Shown here: positions 1 through 11,951 of the stretch, piece after piece
Position numbering within the stretch: position 1 is the stretch's first letter
How the letters are laid out: each line of letters begins with the position of its first letter
Origin: Anthostomella pinea
Lineage: Eukaryota; Ascomycota; Sordariomycetes; Xylariales; Xylariaceae
NCBI GenBank assembly: GCA_963556695.1
Contig: CAUWAG010000018.1
Coordinates: 4,960,001 to 5,024,000 of the forward strand
Length of the DNA: 64,000 bases
Direction of reading: 5' to 3'
Program-made: the position numbers and the translations under genes
Notes under the pieces: generated by a model
Told to the model about the DNA's origin: nothing
The model's input: the letters and a program-made list of their open reading frames with translations, nothing else
Database searches by the model: none

Positions 1-1067
1 ACTGGAAGACGATCTTGTTCCTCAACTCCCCGACACCTGGAAGCACTACTTCCACCACATCTCCGTTCTTCAAGAACTGCTTCGGCTTCATAAAAGCCCC
101 AACACCGGCCGGTGTCCCCGACATCACTGCGGTGTACGCAGGGATCGTGGTACCTGTACGCCGCCACTCAGTCAGACGTGAGACAAGAATTTCGCTAGGG
201 ACCGGCTCTTACCCTGGCTCATGAAGCTGAGTACCTTCGCCGGGCTGAACACCATGTCCTTCTCGAAGTCCGCCTCCTGCCTGATCTCGCCATTGACCCT
301 CAGCGTCAACTTCTTGCTCATCGAGAACTCGTCCTTGCTGACCAACGTCGGGCCAATCGGTGCAAAGTTGTCGAAGGCCTTGGCGTAGAAGAACTGGCCG
401 CCTCCCTGGGTTGGTAGCTGGAACAGGCGGCAGGAGAGGTCGTTGCCGATTGTGTAGCCCAGGATGGCGTCTGCGGCCTCACTCTCAGTGAGGTCTTTGC
501 AGGTACGAGAGGTGACGAAGACGAGCTCGCCCTGCGTAGTTCTGTCGTAAGCGTGAGTAGCTGGAAGTAGAGGTAGGGCTTACCTCATAGTCAGGAAAGC
601 TGGTCGCGCAGTGGTCATTCATGAGTATGTCTTGACCAGGATTGGCCAGAGTCGCCGCTGGCTTCGTCCACAACGGAGGTGTTTTGGTCACTTGGAGCTG
701 TGAAAAACGGTCAGAGGTGTCGTTACACTCTCGTTGTTGGTGACGGTGCTTACGCTAGCTTCCAGCGCGTGTGTCTTGTAGTTCAGACCCACGCAGTAGA
801 TGGGCAGGTCATCACGAGGAAGGGGAGCCAAGAGCTACAGGACCGTATATATCAGCTTCTGGCATCGCGCTTTCTTCATCTTTGGGACCTCACCTTCTGC
901 AGCGTCACTGTCTCTGGGCCGGCCTTAGATACCAGGTCGTCGAAGGACTTGAAGGCGGTGATGCTGGATCCTGCCGATGGGGGCTCCAGGATCTCCTTTC
1001 CAAGGTCAGCGATGTAGGACTTTCCATTATCCGACTCAAAGCGGATCAATCTTGTGAACTGTGCCAT
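1..1067 (-). CDS. Fumarylacetoacetate hydrolase family protein, 3' end cut by window edge
   Basis: Five exons can be joined in frame on the minus strand: 1067-894, 834-754, 697-584, 531-213 and 153 to the window edge, about 280 residues, with GT-AG introns of 52-59 nt. The product matches the FAH catalytic fold: CVGLNYKTHALEA, an acidic PDYEGELVFV metal-site strand, GYTIGNDLSCR, and MSGTPAGVGAF near the C-terminus. Family members hydrolyse C-C bonds in 1,3-diketo acids from aromatic ring cleavage, such as fumarylpyruvate or fumarylacetoacetate; the exact substrate cannot be read from sequence. The C-terminal ELRNKIVF motif is at the window edge, so only a few residues are missing. It is divergent from an extradiol dioxygenase and probably works in the same pathway. 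The start at 1067 lies just before a conserved-looking N-terminal domain. Confidence 0.88.
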
Positions 1068-1857
1068 GTCAAAGGTAGAGGCCGATTAGGTTAGAGTTCA
1101 GGAGTCAGAAATGCCAAAAGTGCAGGGAACCCTGCGATATGAAAGATGGTGGGAAGACGCGAAAGGCGACACGGCTAGAAATTGGTGAGTGCGTACCATC
1201 TCGGTACATCCCCTTCGCCGGAATTGCGCATCCGTGAAGTATCGCCGACCAATTGCGCGCGGTGGAATTGCCGCTTCGCCGGCGAGTCTCACTCGGAAGG
1301 ACTTCTCGGAGGAACCTCAATACGCATGACCGCTTTTGCGCCTCGGCAGCAGCTACGCAAAAGCGTCACTACTGTCTGTCATGTAATCACGGGCCAATTC
1401 ATGTGGACATGCATCAGGTAGCTGACAAGCGTAAGGGCCCTTCCGGGCCCTTCTGCTCATGTGCCGTATCGGTCCGGCCCGACCGGTGTTCACAGCTTGG
1501 TCGCTGGTAGGGAGAGGATCAACAATTGATACTGATCACGCGTGCAGGTATGTGACTTTCCAAACCGAATTTATCTCTGCCAACTAACGTAGAGGTTTCC
1601 GAGGTCATTGGCGCAGTCGTGCGCAGATGTACTAACAAGTGCAAGCGCACGGATAATTTTTACCAGGAAAGGTGACCTGGTATTGACGTGGGCCCTCCGG
1701 AGGTCCGGAACCCCCTGATCCTCCGGCCGACTCCGAGTTGCTCCGCGGAGGAACTCCCCAATTGCGCTGTGCCGCCGACCGTGGTATATTGCTGCGGGTT
1801 GGCGCGGTCCATGTCTGCTTGAATGGGCACTAGGCGCAGTTAACTGGCATCGGAACT
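1068..1857. promoter_or_regulatory. Divergent intergenic region between hydrolase and dioxygenase
   Basis: This 790-bp stretch separates two head-to-head catabolic genes and must hold both promoters. Several CGG/CCG triplets are present (for example around 1440-1490 and 1690-1780), as expected for Zn2Cys6 binding sites, but no spaced pair stands out enough to call an operator. Short ORFs here look like chance. Confidence 0.5.
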
Positions 1858-3004
1858 ATGGCCTTCCTGTTTTTCTCTGCAATCTCAAAGCTGCCCAGAA
1901 TACTTCGCGAAGCGATCTTGCCCGACATGCTTATCCCCCCGATCTCCAACAACCCTTCGAAAGTCCAGCTCGCACGCATAGGGCACGTCTACTTTGAGCA
2001 TCCCGACTTGGAGCAGTTCTCCGAGTTCGCCTCAGACTGGGGTTTCGTTGAAACAAAACGGACTGAAAACAGAATATGGTACAGAGGGTACGGCAGAGAT
2101 CCGTACGTCTATGTCGCGTCCAAAGCCAAGGATGGGAACCCAAGGTTCGGTGGTGCTGCGTTCGTAGCTGCCTCCGAGGAAGAGTTCGAGAAGGCGGCGC
2201 TTCTGCCCGGTGCGACTCCGTCAAGTCTCGCAGATGCGCCCGGCGGGGGCAAGATGATCACGTTTCAGCGTTCTGACGATATTCAATTCCACGTCATATA
2301 CGGTCAGACTGAACGCGAGGTCGAAGGGCCTCCGCCGTCGGCCACGCACGAGAACGCAGGCCCCCTCAATGGCCCATTCGAGAAGCCGAGACAAGGTCAG
2401 TACTTGACCAGGCCAACTAGAAGGCACCAGGAAGTTAACAGGTTCATCCACAGGCAAGTTCCAACGATACCGCGAGGGACCAGCTCTCGTCCACAAGCTC
2501 GGTCACTTCGGGCTCGTCTACCGCGACTTCGACACAGAGCTCGAATGGCACACGTCCAACTTCAACTTCGTCCCGTCGAACGTTCTGTACCACTGGGACT
2601 TCTCCAACATCGACGTGCTCACCTTCATGCATCTCGACCTGGGCAAGGAATACTCGGACCACCACGTGATGTTTATGCAGCGCGCGCCTCCCGAGCTCAA
2701 GAAGAGCTACATGCATCACAGCTCGTACGAAGTCGCCGACTTTGATACTCAGCTGATCGGCCATCAATACCTGGCCAAGAAGGGGTATGAGAGCGTGTGG
2801 GGGGTGGGCAGACATATCCTGGGCAGTCAGATCTTTGACTACTGGAAAGACCCTAGCGGGTATAAGATCGAGCACTACGCTGATGGAGACTTGGTCAATG
2901 AAGACACGCCGACGACGAGGGAGGTGGTTGGTCCCTTGTCGATTTGGGGGCCGGAGCTGCCGAAGGACTTTGGGGACGACTCGACGAAGTATGGATTCTC
3001 CTAG
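1858..3004 (+). CDS. Extradiol (catechol 2,3-type) ring-cleavage dioxygenase
   Basis: Two exons, 1858-2395 and 2454-3004, joined across a 58-nt intron, give 362 residues. The protein has two vicinal-oxygen-chelate (glyoxalase) modules. The N-terminal one begins near IGHVYFEHPD. The C-terminal one carries the probable iron ligands: His in KLGHFGLVYRDF, His in GVGRHILGSQ and Glu in DPSGYKIEHYADGD. Such enzymes open catecholic rings next to the diol using Fe(II) and O2. The divergent FAH-family gene would hydrolyse the product. A second possible start is Met at 1927, which would give an N-terminus closer to relatives; the upstream Met adds 23 hydrophobic and basic residues. A Zn2Cys6 regulator follows on the same strand. 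Confidence 0.88.
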
Positions 3005-3440
3005 CAGTGTCAGAACATGACTTATCCGTAAATTGATGAGGGCAATTACCTCTCACAGACCACGTCTATGTAATAAATGATACATACAAACCGGCTTGAT
3101 GGTATCTCTGCTGGTGCACTGCTAAGCGCTCTGTGTTTGGGGTGTGTTCGGACGATCCTTAGAAAAGGGGGCGGAAATTGACGGAGCGGGGTTTTATGAT
3201 TAGAGGGGCTCACTCAACAGCCACATTTGCTGAGCCACGACGACCCTAACGCTAGGTAGGTTCAATGTTCAGATGGCTAATTCGGACCTCCATCCCTCAG
3301 TAAACTCATTCGCTTGGAACTCCTCATTGAGGATGTCGCAGCCACCTGTGATATCATTCTAGTCCTATTGTCATCAGGCATCGCATGGTACGAGGTTTAA
3401 TGGCATGGGTCAGTAGTTCTGGCACCCTGCATCGGCGACG
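3005..3440 (+). promoter_or_regulatory. Intergenic region upstream of Zn2Cys6 regulator
   Basis: About 435 bp holding the 3' UTR of the dioxygenase and the promoter of the regulator. I see no gene and no clear operator in it. Confidence 0.35.
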
Positions 3441-5543
3441 ATGTCCGTGAACAGCCGGGTCTGCGACCGATGCATCCGGTACGTCAAGGCTCCAGCTGTG
3501 GAATCCGCGTCCTCCTTGAAGACGACGATGCTGACGTCGTGCCTGTAGCAAAAAAGTCAAATGTGAAGAGCACATTTACCATTGCGCACGTGGTCATCTT
3601 ACTTACCGCTTCGCGCAGGTGATTTGCAGCGTCCACACTGCTCTCGCTGCTCTGAAGCAGGCTTCTCATGCTCGTATTCGACCGAAAGGAGAAGGCCTGG
3701 TCCACCACGCGGGACTCGACGTCAGAGGAATGCAGATCTCTCTGCTGACTTGACCCCGAACGGCCATTCTGATCTCACACCGGATGACTACCAACAGAAT
3801 GGTTCATCGGGCTCGGGCTCAATGCCTACGCAGTCGCCGCCTGGAGATCCCATGCTAGACCGAAATTTGGCCTCCGGGGGAACACATCAACAGGCGCTCC
3901 AAGACTTCACTGAACTCAGCGTGGAGTTCTCGCCTTATGGATCTATGACTGCGCCATCAGACGGCCAATTCGGGCACACAGGATACTATCTGGAGCCAGG
4001 TCAGGAAAGGGATATGTGAGTTATGAGAACTCTACCACCTATCAATTCGTGGCTGACCCTCTTTGACTGGGCCGAAGTCTCGTGCACTTCTTTGATGAAG
4101 TCCATGCTGCCATACCGCTGTTCCATGAATCAAGTTTCATAAGGCTGTACGATAATGGCTTGGCTTGTCGTGATCTAATAGTCACGATAGTTACTGTCAC
4201 TGCCAAGATACTGGGTCCAATCAACTACTGGAAGACAGAAGACGTGCATCTGTGCATGGGTGCCCTACTGAAAGCAACAGCTTCTGAGAACGACTCGTCG
4301 AGTACTCAGGCGACTCTAGATCGATTCAGACAAGAGTGCCTCCTTGCTTATTATGAATTCCACCAGTTCCCAGGACCACCATCTTGGATGAGAGTAAGCA
4401 GGCTGACACGCAAGGCTTATGCCGTGGGTCTGCACCAAGTCGAGAATCCAGAACTATGCTCCGCTTTCGACGCTGCGCTCACGGATCAGGATGAGATTGA
4501 GGACTGGAGATATGTGTGGTGGTGCGTCTTTTGCCTAGACTCCTACTCGAACATAAGCTCTGGTGCTCCCTTCATCGTGGAATTGGAAAGCATCAACACA
4601 GCTCTGGTCAGAAGACCCAATTGCAATGACACTGCAGCCCTGGCCTCTACGCCGAAAGTGCTTTTACCAGAGGAGGTCGACCACCTCTGGAAGACCACGC
4701 AGGATGTTGTATCGGGTGGCTGTATGAACGACTTCAATATCCACATGATCACGACAACCATCTTACGCCAGGCTGGGAATCTTCTGAGACTCAGAAGTGA
4801 AGGGAAGCGATTACCGACCCGAAACGCTGCTCTGAAGGGTACTCTGGCCACCTTGCGACTTGCTTTACCCCCACGCTACCTCAATCCTGCACGTAACGTG
4901 TTGAGGGCGGAGAGAAGTGCCGATCACCATACTCGACTCACCAATATCTTGCACCTACAGATGGTTCGCCTTATCACTTCCATGCCTCAAGGCTTAGAAG
5001 CCAACGAGGCTGAATGGATGGACAACTGGCAGCAGACCCTGGAGACTTGTCAGGATATCGTCTCAGTCGTCGAGCACTGGAACAGTCAGTTTTCTCCACG
5101 TGTGGATCCGGCAATATGCTTCATCACGTTCTCAGCTCTCCGCCTGCTAAACGGTCACCGACGCTGCATCACAGACCCGAATTCGCCGCTGCTGGCCAGC
5201 CTTAGTCAGGGCGAGAACGTGCTCTTGCTTTTCATAGAGCAGTTCTCGAGTATGTGGGCTGCGCCGAAGGTCCTGATCCGTAAGTGCGCCCGTCAGTCAG
5301 TCCACACCATCGATGCATCGTAGTTGACCCTTAGCAGAACAATTTCGGGATGCGCCAACTAGTACTCCGTTGACATATGCCGATATCGATCGTCTACTCA
5401 GCAATTTCAAATCACCCCTACACCCGAAAAGCCTCCAGCCTTCTGCGCTGTCACTGAACAGCGCGGAAATCTACGAGAGTCTGGACTCAACAATGAACTT
5501 CGCCGACGTCTGGTCTTTCAACCCTTTCGACTCGGGCGTGTAA
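3441..5543 (+). CDS. Zn(II)2Cys6 fungal transcription factor
   Basis: Five exons: 3441-3478, 3549-3562, 3619-4015, 4078-5279 and 5335-5543, about 619 residues. Splicing reconstructs a perfect binuclear cluster: CDRCIRKKVKC followed by six residues, CSRC, six residues and Cys (C-x2-C-x6-C-x6-C-x2-C-x6-C). The cluster is split by two introns around an exon of only 14 nt. A fungal-specific TF middle domain follows, starting near LVHFFDEVHAAIPLFHESSF. The acceptor of the last intron is ambiguous by three bases (5334 or 5337), both in frame. Its position beside the ring-cleavage genes suggests it regulates them; that is inference. Confidence 0.87.
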
Positions 5544-5824
5544 GTGCTGTACCCGGCGACTCTACACGACCTGGGCCTGATTTGATCCAAGGCGGCTGTT
5601 CTTGGATTTATCTATCAGCTGAAGTTAAGGCGGTTGCTGGACCTGGAGAATGAGAATGGCCCGCTCAGTGGCTGCGAGAGCACAAGGACACTAGCTGAGT
5701 GGTGCACAGAGGTAATGAGGAATGTAAGGTGACATTGGGTTTGCATTTGTGTGTTGTATCGGTCGTCGACTAATACGGCTGCATGCAGTCGCAGTAAAGA
5801 CGGAGCATTCGTGATCTATTTACT

Positions 5825-6067
5825 CTATTCCTGGTTCAGCCGATCAGACATCTGCTTGGCCGGGTCTCTCCCCATGAGTCGCCACCAGCTCCCGGTCGGT
5901 TTTTTCTCTACTGCCGGCTTCTTCTTCTTGCTATCATGTACAGCAGCCCTGCAGCCTCTGCAAAGTGTGCTGATCTCGCGCGTGTGGTGGTTGACGAACA
6001 TGTCCTTCCTCAAGGTGCTCCGGCAGCATGCGCAGGTGCTAAATCTCTCAGGCTCCGAGAAAGTCAT
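5825..6067 (-). CDS. Small protein with a four-Cys zinc-binding-like motif
   Basis: Single-exon ORF of 80 residues. The N-terminal half has CACCRSTLRKDMFV followed by LCRGCRA, that is two CxxC pairs about 22 residues apart, which could bind one zinc. The C-terminal half is basic (SKKKK, EKK). No homologue is recognised. It shares orientation with the Cys-rich gene at 6840-7579. It could be a chance ORF, but the paired CxxC arrangement favours a real gene. Confidence 0.45.
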   Translation of the reverse strand: MTFSEPERFSTCACCRSTLRKDMFVNHHTREISTLCRGCRAAVHDSKKKKPAVEKKPTGSWWRLMGRDPAKQMSDRLNQE

Positions 6068-6839
6068 TCTGAATGTGATGTTTGGTGTCTTGCTTTTCGA
6101 TTAATGTTGATATCGGACCGTTTTGACTCTTGACGTATCTGAGTTTCCAGGTTATAATACTATCACATTAAAGACACGGGGGACAATGATACAAGCTAAA
6201 TATGGTAGAAAGCATGTGAGTCGATGCCGTTGGAAGTTCGGCTCTTTATAAGATCTTAGAACGCTGACAAGGGCGAATGCGTGGCGGACGAACCCCTTGT
6301 CCTTCTCAGTCAAAGAGAATGCCGAACTGGGCTGTCGCAGACAGGCCTAGACTCGTCTATTCTAATTCGAGGATCTCCAACGGGGGCGTGCAGATTGTTT
6401 CTTTAATCGGCCTAGAGAGGGCGACTTGGGAAGCAAGCCAGACTCGAACAGTCGCTATTACTACAAGAAATACGTGGCTAATCAACTCCAGATCACAACG
6501 TTGCAGTAGTCAAAAGGAGCTACATATTATTATTTGAGAGACCACGGTTGGGAGGGACATAGTACTAGCTGCATAATCGAGGTGTTATTAAGTGATTTAT
6601 ATTGAACAAGCGTACGAGTAAAATTCAGGGGCTAGAATAGAAGCACCAACAAACCTTTTGCTCCAGCAAGGCGTCGCCCTGGGTCTAAGTACATCCCAAG
6701 AAGAATGCCGCCCCTGGTCCAGCCATGGGCCCAAGAACACTCAACATACTGTACCTGACCTTTCGCATCAGCAGCAAAAGCTGGAGTGCTCTTAAGCGTT
6801 GTGCGAGTCATCCTCCGCGACTTGATCATACCTCTGGTT
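6068..6839. other. Intergenic, no gene seen
   Basis: About 770 bp with only short, overlapping ORFs of unremarkable composition. It probably holds the promoter of the small minus-strand gene and the 3' UTR of the next minus-strand gene. Confidence 0.4.
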
Positions 6840-7579
6840 TCAGGGTTTCGAGAGGTACTCCTGATACTCCTCTACTCCAAGGGGAGATGTGTCTTCCTCG
6901 CCAGGTGCATCGTCTTCCTCTGTTGGCGTCAGATCCTTGTAAGTCGGGCTAGGTGGAGGCGACGACTGGGGCAGTGTCATTTCCTCGTCAAAGCTAGACT
7001 CATCACCACTCAACACACCGTCCATGAGAGTCTCGATGCTCAACTCACCGTCCAAGAGACTCTCCATGCTCAACTCACCATTCATGATGCCCTCCATCTG
7101 AAGCTCAGACGGCATCGTGTTTCCCTCGTAGTATGGGGGTAGCGGGTCGTAATATCCAGGTACGGGCTCGTCTTCAGACGGCATAGTCTGATAGGGGTCG
7201 ACACAAGGCGTCGGCGCAAGCGGCGAGCAACCGTCGTCGTGGGACCAGGCCGGCGGGTCCACCAGGGGCATGACGGCAAATGGGTCTATGGTACACATAT
7301 CCGCCCGAGTTTCGATGCAGTGCAGGCAGGAGCAGGCCGCTCACCAGAACGGAACCTACAGATGTGGCCGAGGTCAGTACAACGCACGCATGAGCGTTCT
7401 CCCAGGTATGCGGTACGAATATTGTACTGGTGGAGCATATCTGCGTCTGAGGTTGGGATGGCGCAGCACTCGCCGACTTCCATACACCCGTAACACATGC
7501 CTGGGACCTCTATCATGCTTCTATCGCATCCCTTGGCGGCCTCCATACAGTTGAGACAGGTGTTAGCTGTGCTGGACAT
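6840..7579 (-). CDS. Cys-rich protein with three CxxC-x5/6-C knuckles and an acidic repeat tail
   Basis: Two exons, 7579-7345 and 7285-6840, joined by a 59-nt intron (GTGAGC donor), 226 residues. The N-terminal third has three CxxC knuckles: CLNCMEAAKGC, CYGCMEVGECC and CVRCTDLGHIC. Two have the C-x2-C-x6-C spacing of one half of a Zn2Cys6 cluster. The middle is Pro/Tyr-rich. The tail is acidic with degenerate repeats of the type MEGIMNGELSMESLLDGELS, then SPPPSP and Glu-rich runs. It may be a nuclear zinc protein with an acidic activation-like region, but no family is recognised. The splice junction restores a continuous frame, which supports the model. Confidence 0.65.
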
Positions 7580-8833
7580 TGTTCAGGCTGGTTCAGGCTG
7601 TTGATTTTGGTTGTGGTTGTGGTTGGGTGTTGGGTGTTGTAGTGTGTAAGTTGTTCAATACAGACTTGCCGGATTGTCGAAATCTCAGTCTGTCGACAAC
7701 TACTTTAGCGAGATCTTGCTGCTGTTGGTGAAAATTGTATGTCTTGTGCCTCTTCTTCGTCGTATGAGACTGAGCAGGGTTTATCGCCTTTAAGTACCCT
7801 TCCTGTTGAACGTCGAAGACTGCATTTTTAGAAGTAATGAGCGCCATGCACAACAAGCGCTCTTTGTTAGGAAGGTCCGCTCTTGTTCTACAAGCCAATT
7901 GTGACTTACCGTCAGACAATCAGCCTCCGGTCTTCCATTGTCACCGTTGGTCGTTTCAAAGGCAATGGTGTGTGAAGAATAGGGATTATACCAGGCGTCA
8001 AGGATATCCAAGCTCAATCAATGCCTTTCACAGATTCCGTTACAAACAGTGTCTCCCCAAAACAAAAATAACTCATGGCTAGGCCATTGTCCCGGATAAG
8101 GGGTGATGGCGCTGCGTGGCAGATGCTAGAGGGCGGCGGCTTGGTGACGTCTGAAAGACAACTTCAGATAAAGGAAATGTCGAAAAGGGGTCGGCTCCCG
8201 CAGACTCTTCCCTTGCTCTGCATCTGGATGGCCTGCCCTGCTGACACTTTGAAGCTATTTGAAATAGCAGTTCGAATTAATCTTTCAGAGTAGGTAGTGC
8301 CGAAGATGGGTCAATGGTGGACGAGATGTATCACATGGCTGAGTCATCGCCATGGCTGGCTTCTGAGTGCGCCGCGCTATGAGTTCGCAGCAGAGTGCTA
8401 TACACACGACGACATGGATGGGCTGTCACTTATGGCCTTGGACAAGGATGCCATCCGCCAGACGATCAGGATCTTTGCAATAAGCTGAGCGCATCTGACC
8501 TCGGCAAACCAGACCTCATTGTGGTTCTTATTAGAGCTTGATCACCTCAGGATGCGACCCGGGGGAGAGCTCGAAAGGTGAATAGTCCTCGTTTCAGTGT
8601 TGTCATATGCAGGCAGTCGAGTTTCGCAGTGTCACACGTGGGCGGCAAGAACTCGAACATGTACCCGTAAACAGAGGCAATCTGGGCCGTTTTCGAGTCG
8701 CGTAGTTACAGCGGTGGACTGGGCTGTGTTGGAATGCGAAGAGGCCTGCTTTCGAAGAAATCGTATTTATTATCGATGGTATCATATCGTCAAAAGCGCT
8801 ACTCTAAATGCTATAATATCCGCCCTTGCCATA
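7580..8833. other. Intergenic, no gene seen
   Basis: About 1.25 kb. It holds GGTTGTGGTTGTGG-type short repeats near 7605-7635 just upstream of the knuckle-protein start. The ORFs on both strands are short and overlap one another, with no recognisable domain. Confidence 0.4.
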
Positions 8834-9966
8834 TTACTGGAGCTCGACAGGCTGCTGTTGGGCCGGAGAATGCGTTGATGCGGTCAAATGCGTTGGAGCG
8901 GGAGAATGCGTTGGAGGCCGTGCGGCATTGTTGTCCGTATATGCTTCCGGCGTGCAGAGGTGGTGCTGTCCGCCGTCAAGCTCAGTCCCTCTGGCAGCTT
9001 CCATCTCAGCTGGCTGTGCTGGTCGTCCTGGTTTGTAATACCCCATGAGCGCCTGTTGATTCGCGTTGTATGCTGGCGCGTTTGGATCGTATGGTTGAGG
9101 AGGGCCTTCGTTAAAGACCGTCTGCGGACTGCCGCCGCTGTATGGCTCGTAGGCCTCTTGGCTATTCGTGTTCTTGCCTCCGCCCTTCTTTGATTTTCTC
9201 CAAAACCACAGTGCGGCAAGTAAGGCCGCTATGCCCACAACGCCGACGCCGATTCCAACGCCGAGTCCGGTTTTCGCACCACTTGATAGTCCTGTCTCTA
9301 CTGTAGGCGTTGTCGTTGGGGTAGAGCTGCTAGTCGCCTCGGCCGCTGCGGATGGTTAGCAAGGGCATACCACACACCGGAGCGAGTACATACGTGATGT
9401 AACAGCGAGCCCGCTCGTTGCCGTCGCTACTGGCACGGACGCAGATGTTGTGAGTGTGGTCGCCGTTGTTGTTGGATCATCGGCGGTCCCATCATTGTCG
9501 CCAATGTAGAAGGACGCGCTCAGAAACCCTCCGTTCGCTTGCTCGTCGGAAGTGCCTTGCGCATTGACTATACGGAACGCATATATCTGCGACGTATTCT
9601 TGGAATCGGTGTGGACATCCCATTGGTACCACTTTTGGGACGAGCCGGCTGATGTAACATTAGCATCCCATGAACGTAATGCCAGGCTATGGGGTTTGAC
9701 TAACTCGCAAGTTGTACGGGGGTGCCAAAGTCCCAGCCGACGATGAGGTAAAGATTGGAGTTTTCGTAAGTCGTGTCCCAGCTGACATTCATGCTCGCTC
9801 CCTCGCCGTAGACGGTCGTCGTGGCTGTGGGCTCAGTAAAGTTACCGTCAGAAAATTCCACCGGATCCTCTCCTGGGCCCCAAAGGTCGTAATCAGTGCT
9901 AGAGTCATCTTGACATACGGCGACTGCGCTGAGCAGTGCCAGTGGGAGCAACGCTTGAAGCCGCAT
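8834..9966 (-). CDS. Secreted-domain, single-pass membrane protein (sensor-like architecture)
   Basis: Three exons, 9966-9705, 9648-9394 and 9345-8834, with introns of 56 and 48 nt containing CTAAT/CTAAC branch sites, 342 residues. It has a signal peptide (MRLQALLPLALLSAVAVC) and an extracellular Trp/Tyr-rich region with possible N-glycosylation sites. A Thr/Ser-rich stalk follows, then one membrane segment at about residues 199-221 (GVGIGVGVVGIAALLAALWF), followed by RKSKK. The cytosolic tail is Pro/Tyr/Gln-rich. This order resembles fungal Mid2/Wsc-type or SKG6-like surface proteins, although no WSC cysteine pattern is present. Function is unknown. Confidence 0.78.
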
Positions 9967-11951
9967 CGGGACAGACGGCTTGCGAGTTGAGACGGCAAAC
10001 TTTTGAGGGCAAATCGACGGCGAGAACCACGAAGAAGAGAAAAACAGAGAAGAGCGGCTTGGCGATTGGGCATCGCCCGTGTAATATGAGTGGTAGCCCC
10101 AGCTGCCAGCAGCGCTTCTAAATCGGGCAACGAGGGTCTGTATTATGCCAAGCGACTATCAGGTCCACTTGAGGCACGGGGAATCTCTCCAGAGTCCAAG
10201 AATAGTGCTAGACCTTCAACCTTCCTGGTCTGTAATAGAATTAGTATGGGCTGAGACGCAGATCTGACAGCAGAGCTGCTTTCTATTGGCAGAAAAGCGG
10301 CGGCCTAGAAGGATTGCCTCAGCTTATTCCCAGGTGGCCACCGAAGAGAGGTCCAGAAAGATGCAGCCATGATGATGACCCTCTCCCCTTCTTCCCCTAA
10401 TGATGGGGGCAACGACGGACGACGAAGACGACCTGAAAGAGCCGTCGCCAGTCACGAGAATCCCATTCAATTGGATATCAATATATGATAGCAAGATGGG
10501 TTTGAAGATTCACAGCCTCAAGTCAAGGACCAGAATTATCCAAAAGAGCAGCGCCCCTGGTGGAGTAGGGCTGGACTTTTGACGTGTAAACTAGTAATAC
10601 TAGTAGTAGATAGCGAAGAGACCGGAATTCGACCGCGTGGGATCACTATCCATGGTCTGATTTGCTAAGTCAGCCTGAGTGTAGTAGGCGCGAGGTTCGT
10701 GGGTTTCCGTGCTTGTTCGTCTAGTACAAGCCGAGCATGGCTTTCACAGAACAGAGGCCCAGTCTCGCAGTCTATGCAGCGGTATTGGCTAACAATTTAA
10801 TTCTTGTATACGTGACGTGATTGGCTACAGTCCCTGACCACGCTAAAACGCACGAGACTCGCGCCTAAAGGGATGGGGAGCCAGCCAATCAGGAGCTCGG
10901 ACGTCCAGCTCTGAAACTCGCTGCTTTCAAGGTTGCTCAAGGTATTAACAACCTACATGTATTCGGGCGCCGGGCAGCCGCCAGCCGGGCAGCCGCCAGC
11001 CGGGTGAGGAAAAACAGCTTCCAACCAGTCGCCAACTCATCGCCCGGCGCCAGCTATTTACTGTGGTAGTAGTCCTGCATTAGTGCTGACGTCCACTGTC
11101 AGACCGTCAGTCCAGACTCCATACCCGACGCAGTACTATTTCCGCGTTTGGATCCGGACCATGGGAAACTTGTCTCCTTGTCCAGTGTGACCGCTGGTAT
11201 ATTAATAGCACCGTCGTTTGAGGCTTGGCCACAGCCCGCGTGTACATGTTCCGCGCTTGTCTCGCCGTTCGAATCTGCCCCAGGCTTCGCGCTCGTCTGG
11301 CATCCCCTCAGCCCCTCTGGACGAAGCGAGATGGACGCGTTGAGTTCCATTCCGACGAACATGTCTGCATGTGTCTCGGCCACCAGCTGTCAGTGTGGCT
11401 GGCGCGCGGGTATGCAGTGAATGGAGAGTGGTCCAGACTCCAAGGGCACGACTCGCGAGTCGCAACCTTTGGATTGCCTGCGGCTGATTCATTCCCTGGA
11501 CAAGGGTCACCGAGATGGGTCTGACCCCCTCTCTATCTCTCCACCGTGACGAGTATTTCTGCCGTGCCCTATGCCAGGATCGCATCGCCATACGAACCCC
11601 TGACCCACCGGTGGGCTGCTCGTAAGCCGAGCTTTTCGTGTTCTCTTCTGAAGCTGCCTGGCACCAACAACGTCCCATTACAGAGAGATGCGGTCCTTCG
11701 TTGTTGCTGTCGCCATCCACAGTTTTGTTCCTTTTCCCTTCAGTAGGGAGAGATTGCTTTGTCTGAAATTCTCCCTGCTAGGGCGCAGCTAGATCGAGAC
11801 GCGACACTTCGCGACCCTTGCTTTCCTTGAAAGCCTCAAGGAAACCCGGTCGCTTCTTGCTTGCTGCTCCCAATTCGCTCTTTGATGATCGATTGATTGA
11901 TCGGTCGCTCCATGTTGGAGTAGCTTGGACTTCAACGTCAGCAACCTGACA
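9967..11951. other. Intergenic with a short GC-rich tandem repeat; promoter of glycosyltransferase gene
   Basis: About 2 kb with no convincing gene. A 15-bp unit (CCGGGCAGCCGCCAG) is repeated about two and a half times near 10970-11005. The 3' part, near 11700-11950, is pyrimidine-rich and probably forms the promoter and 5' UTR of the downstream gene. Confidence 0.4.
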
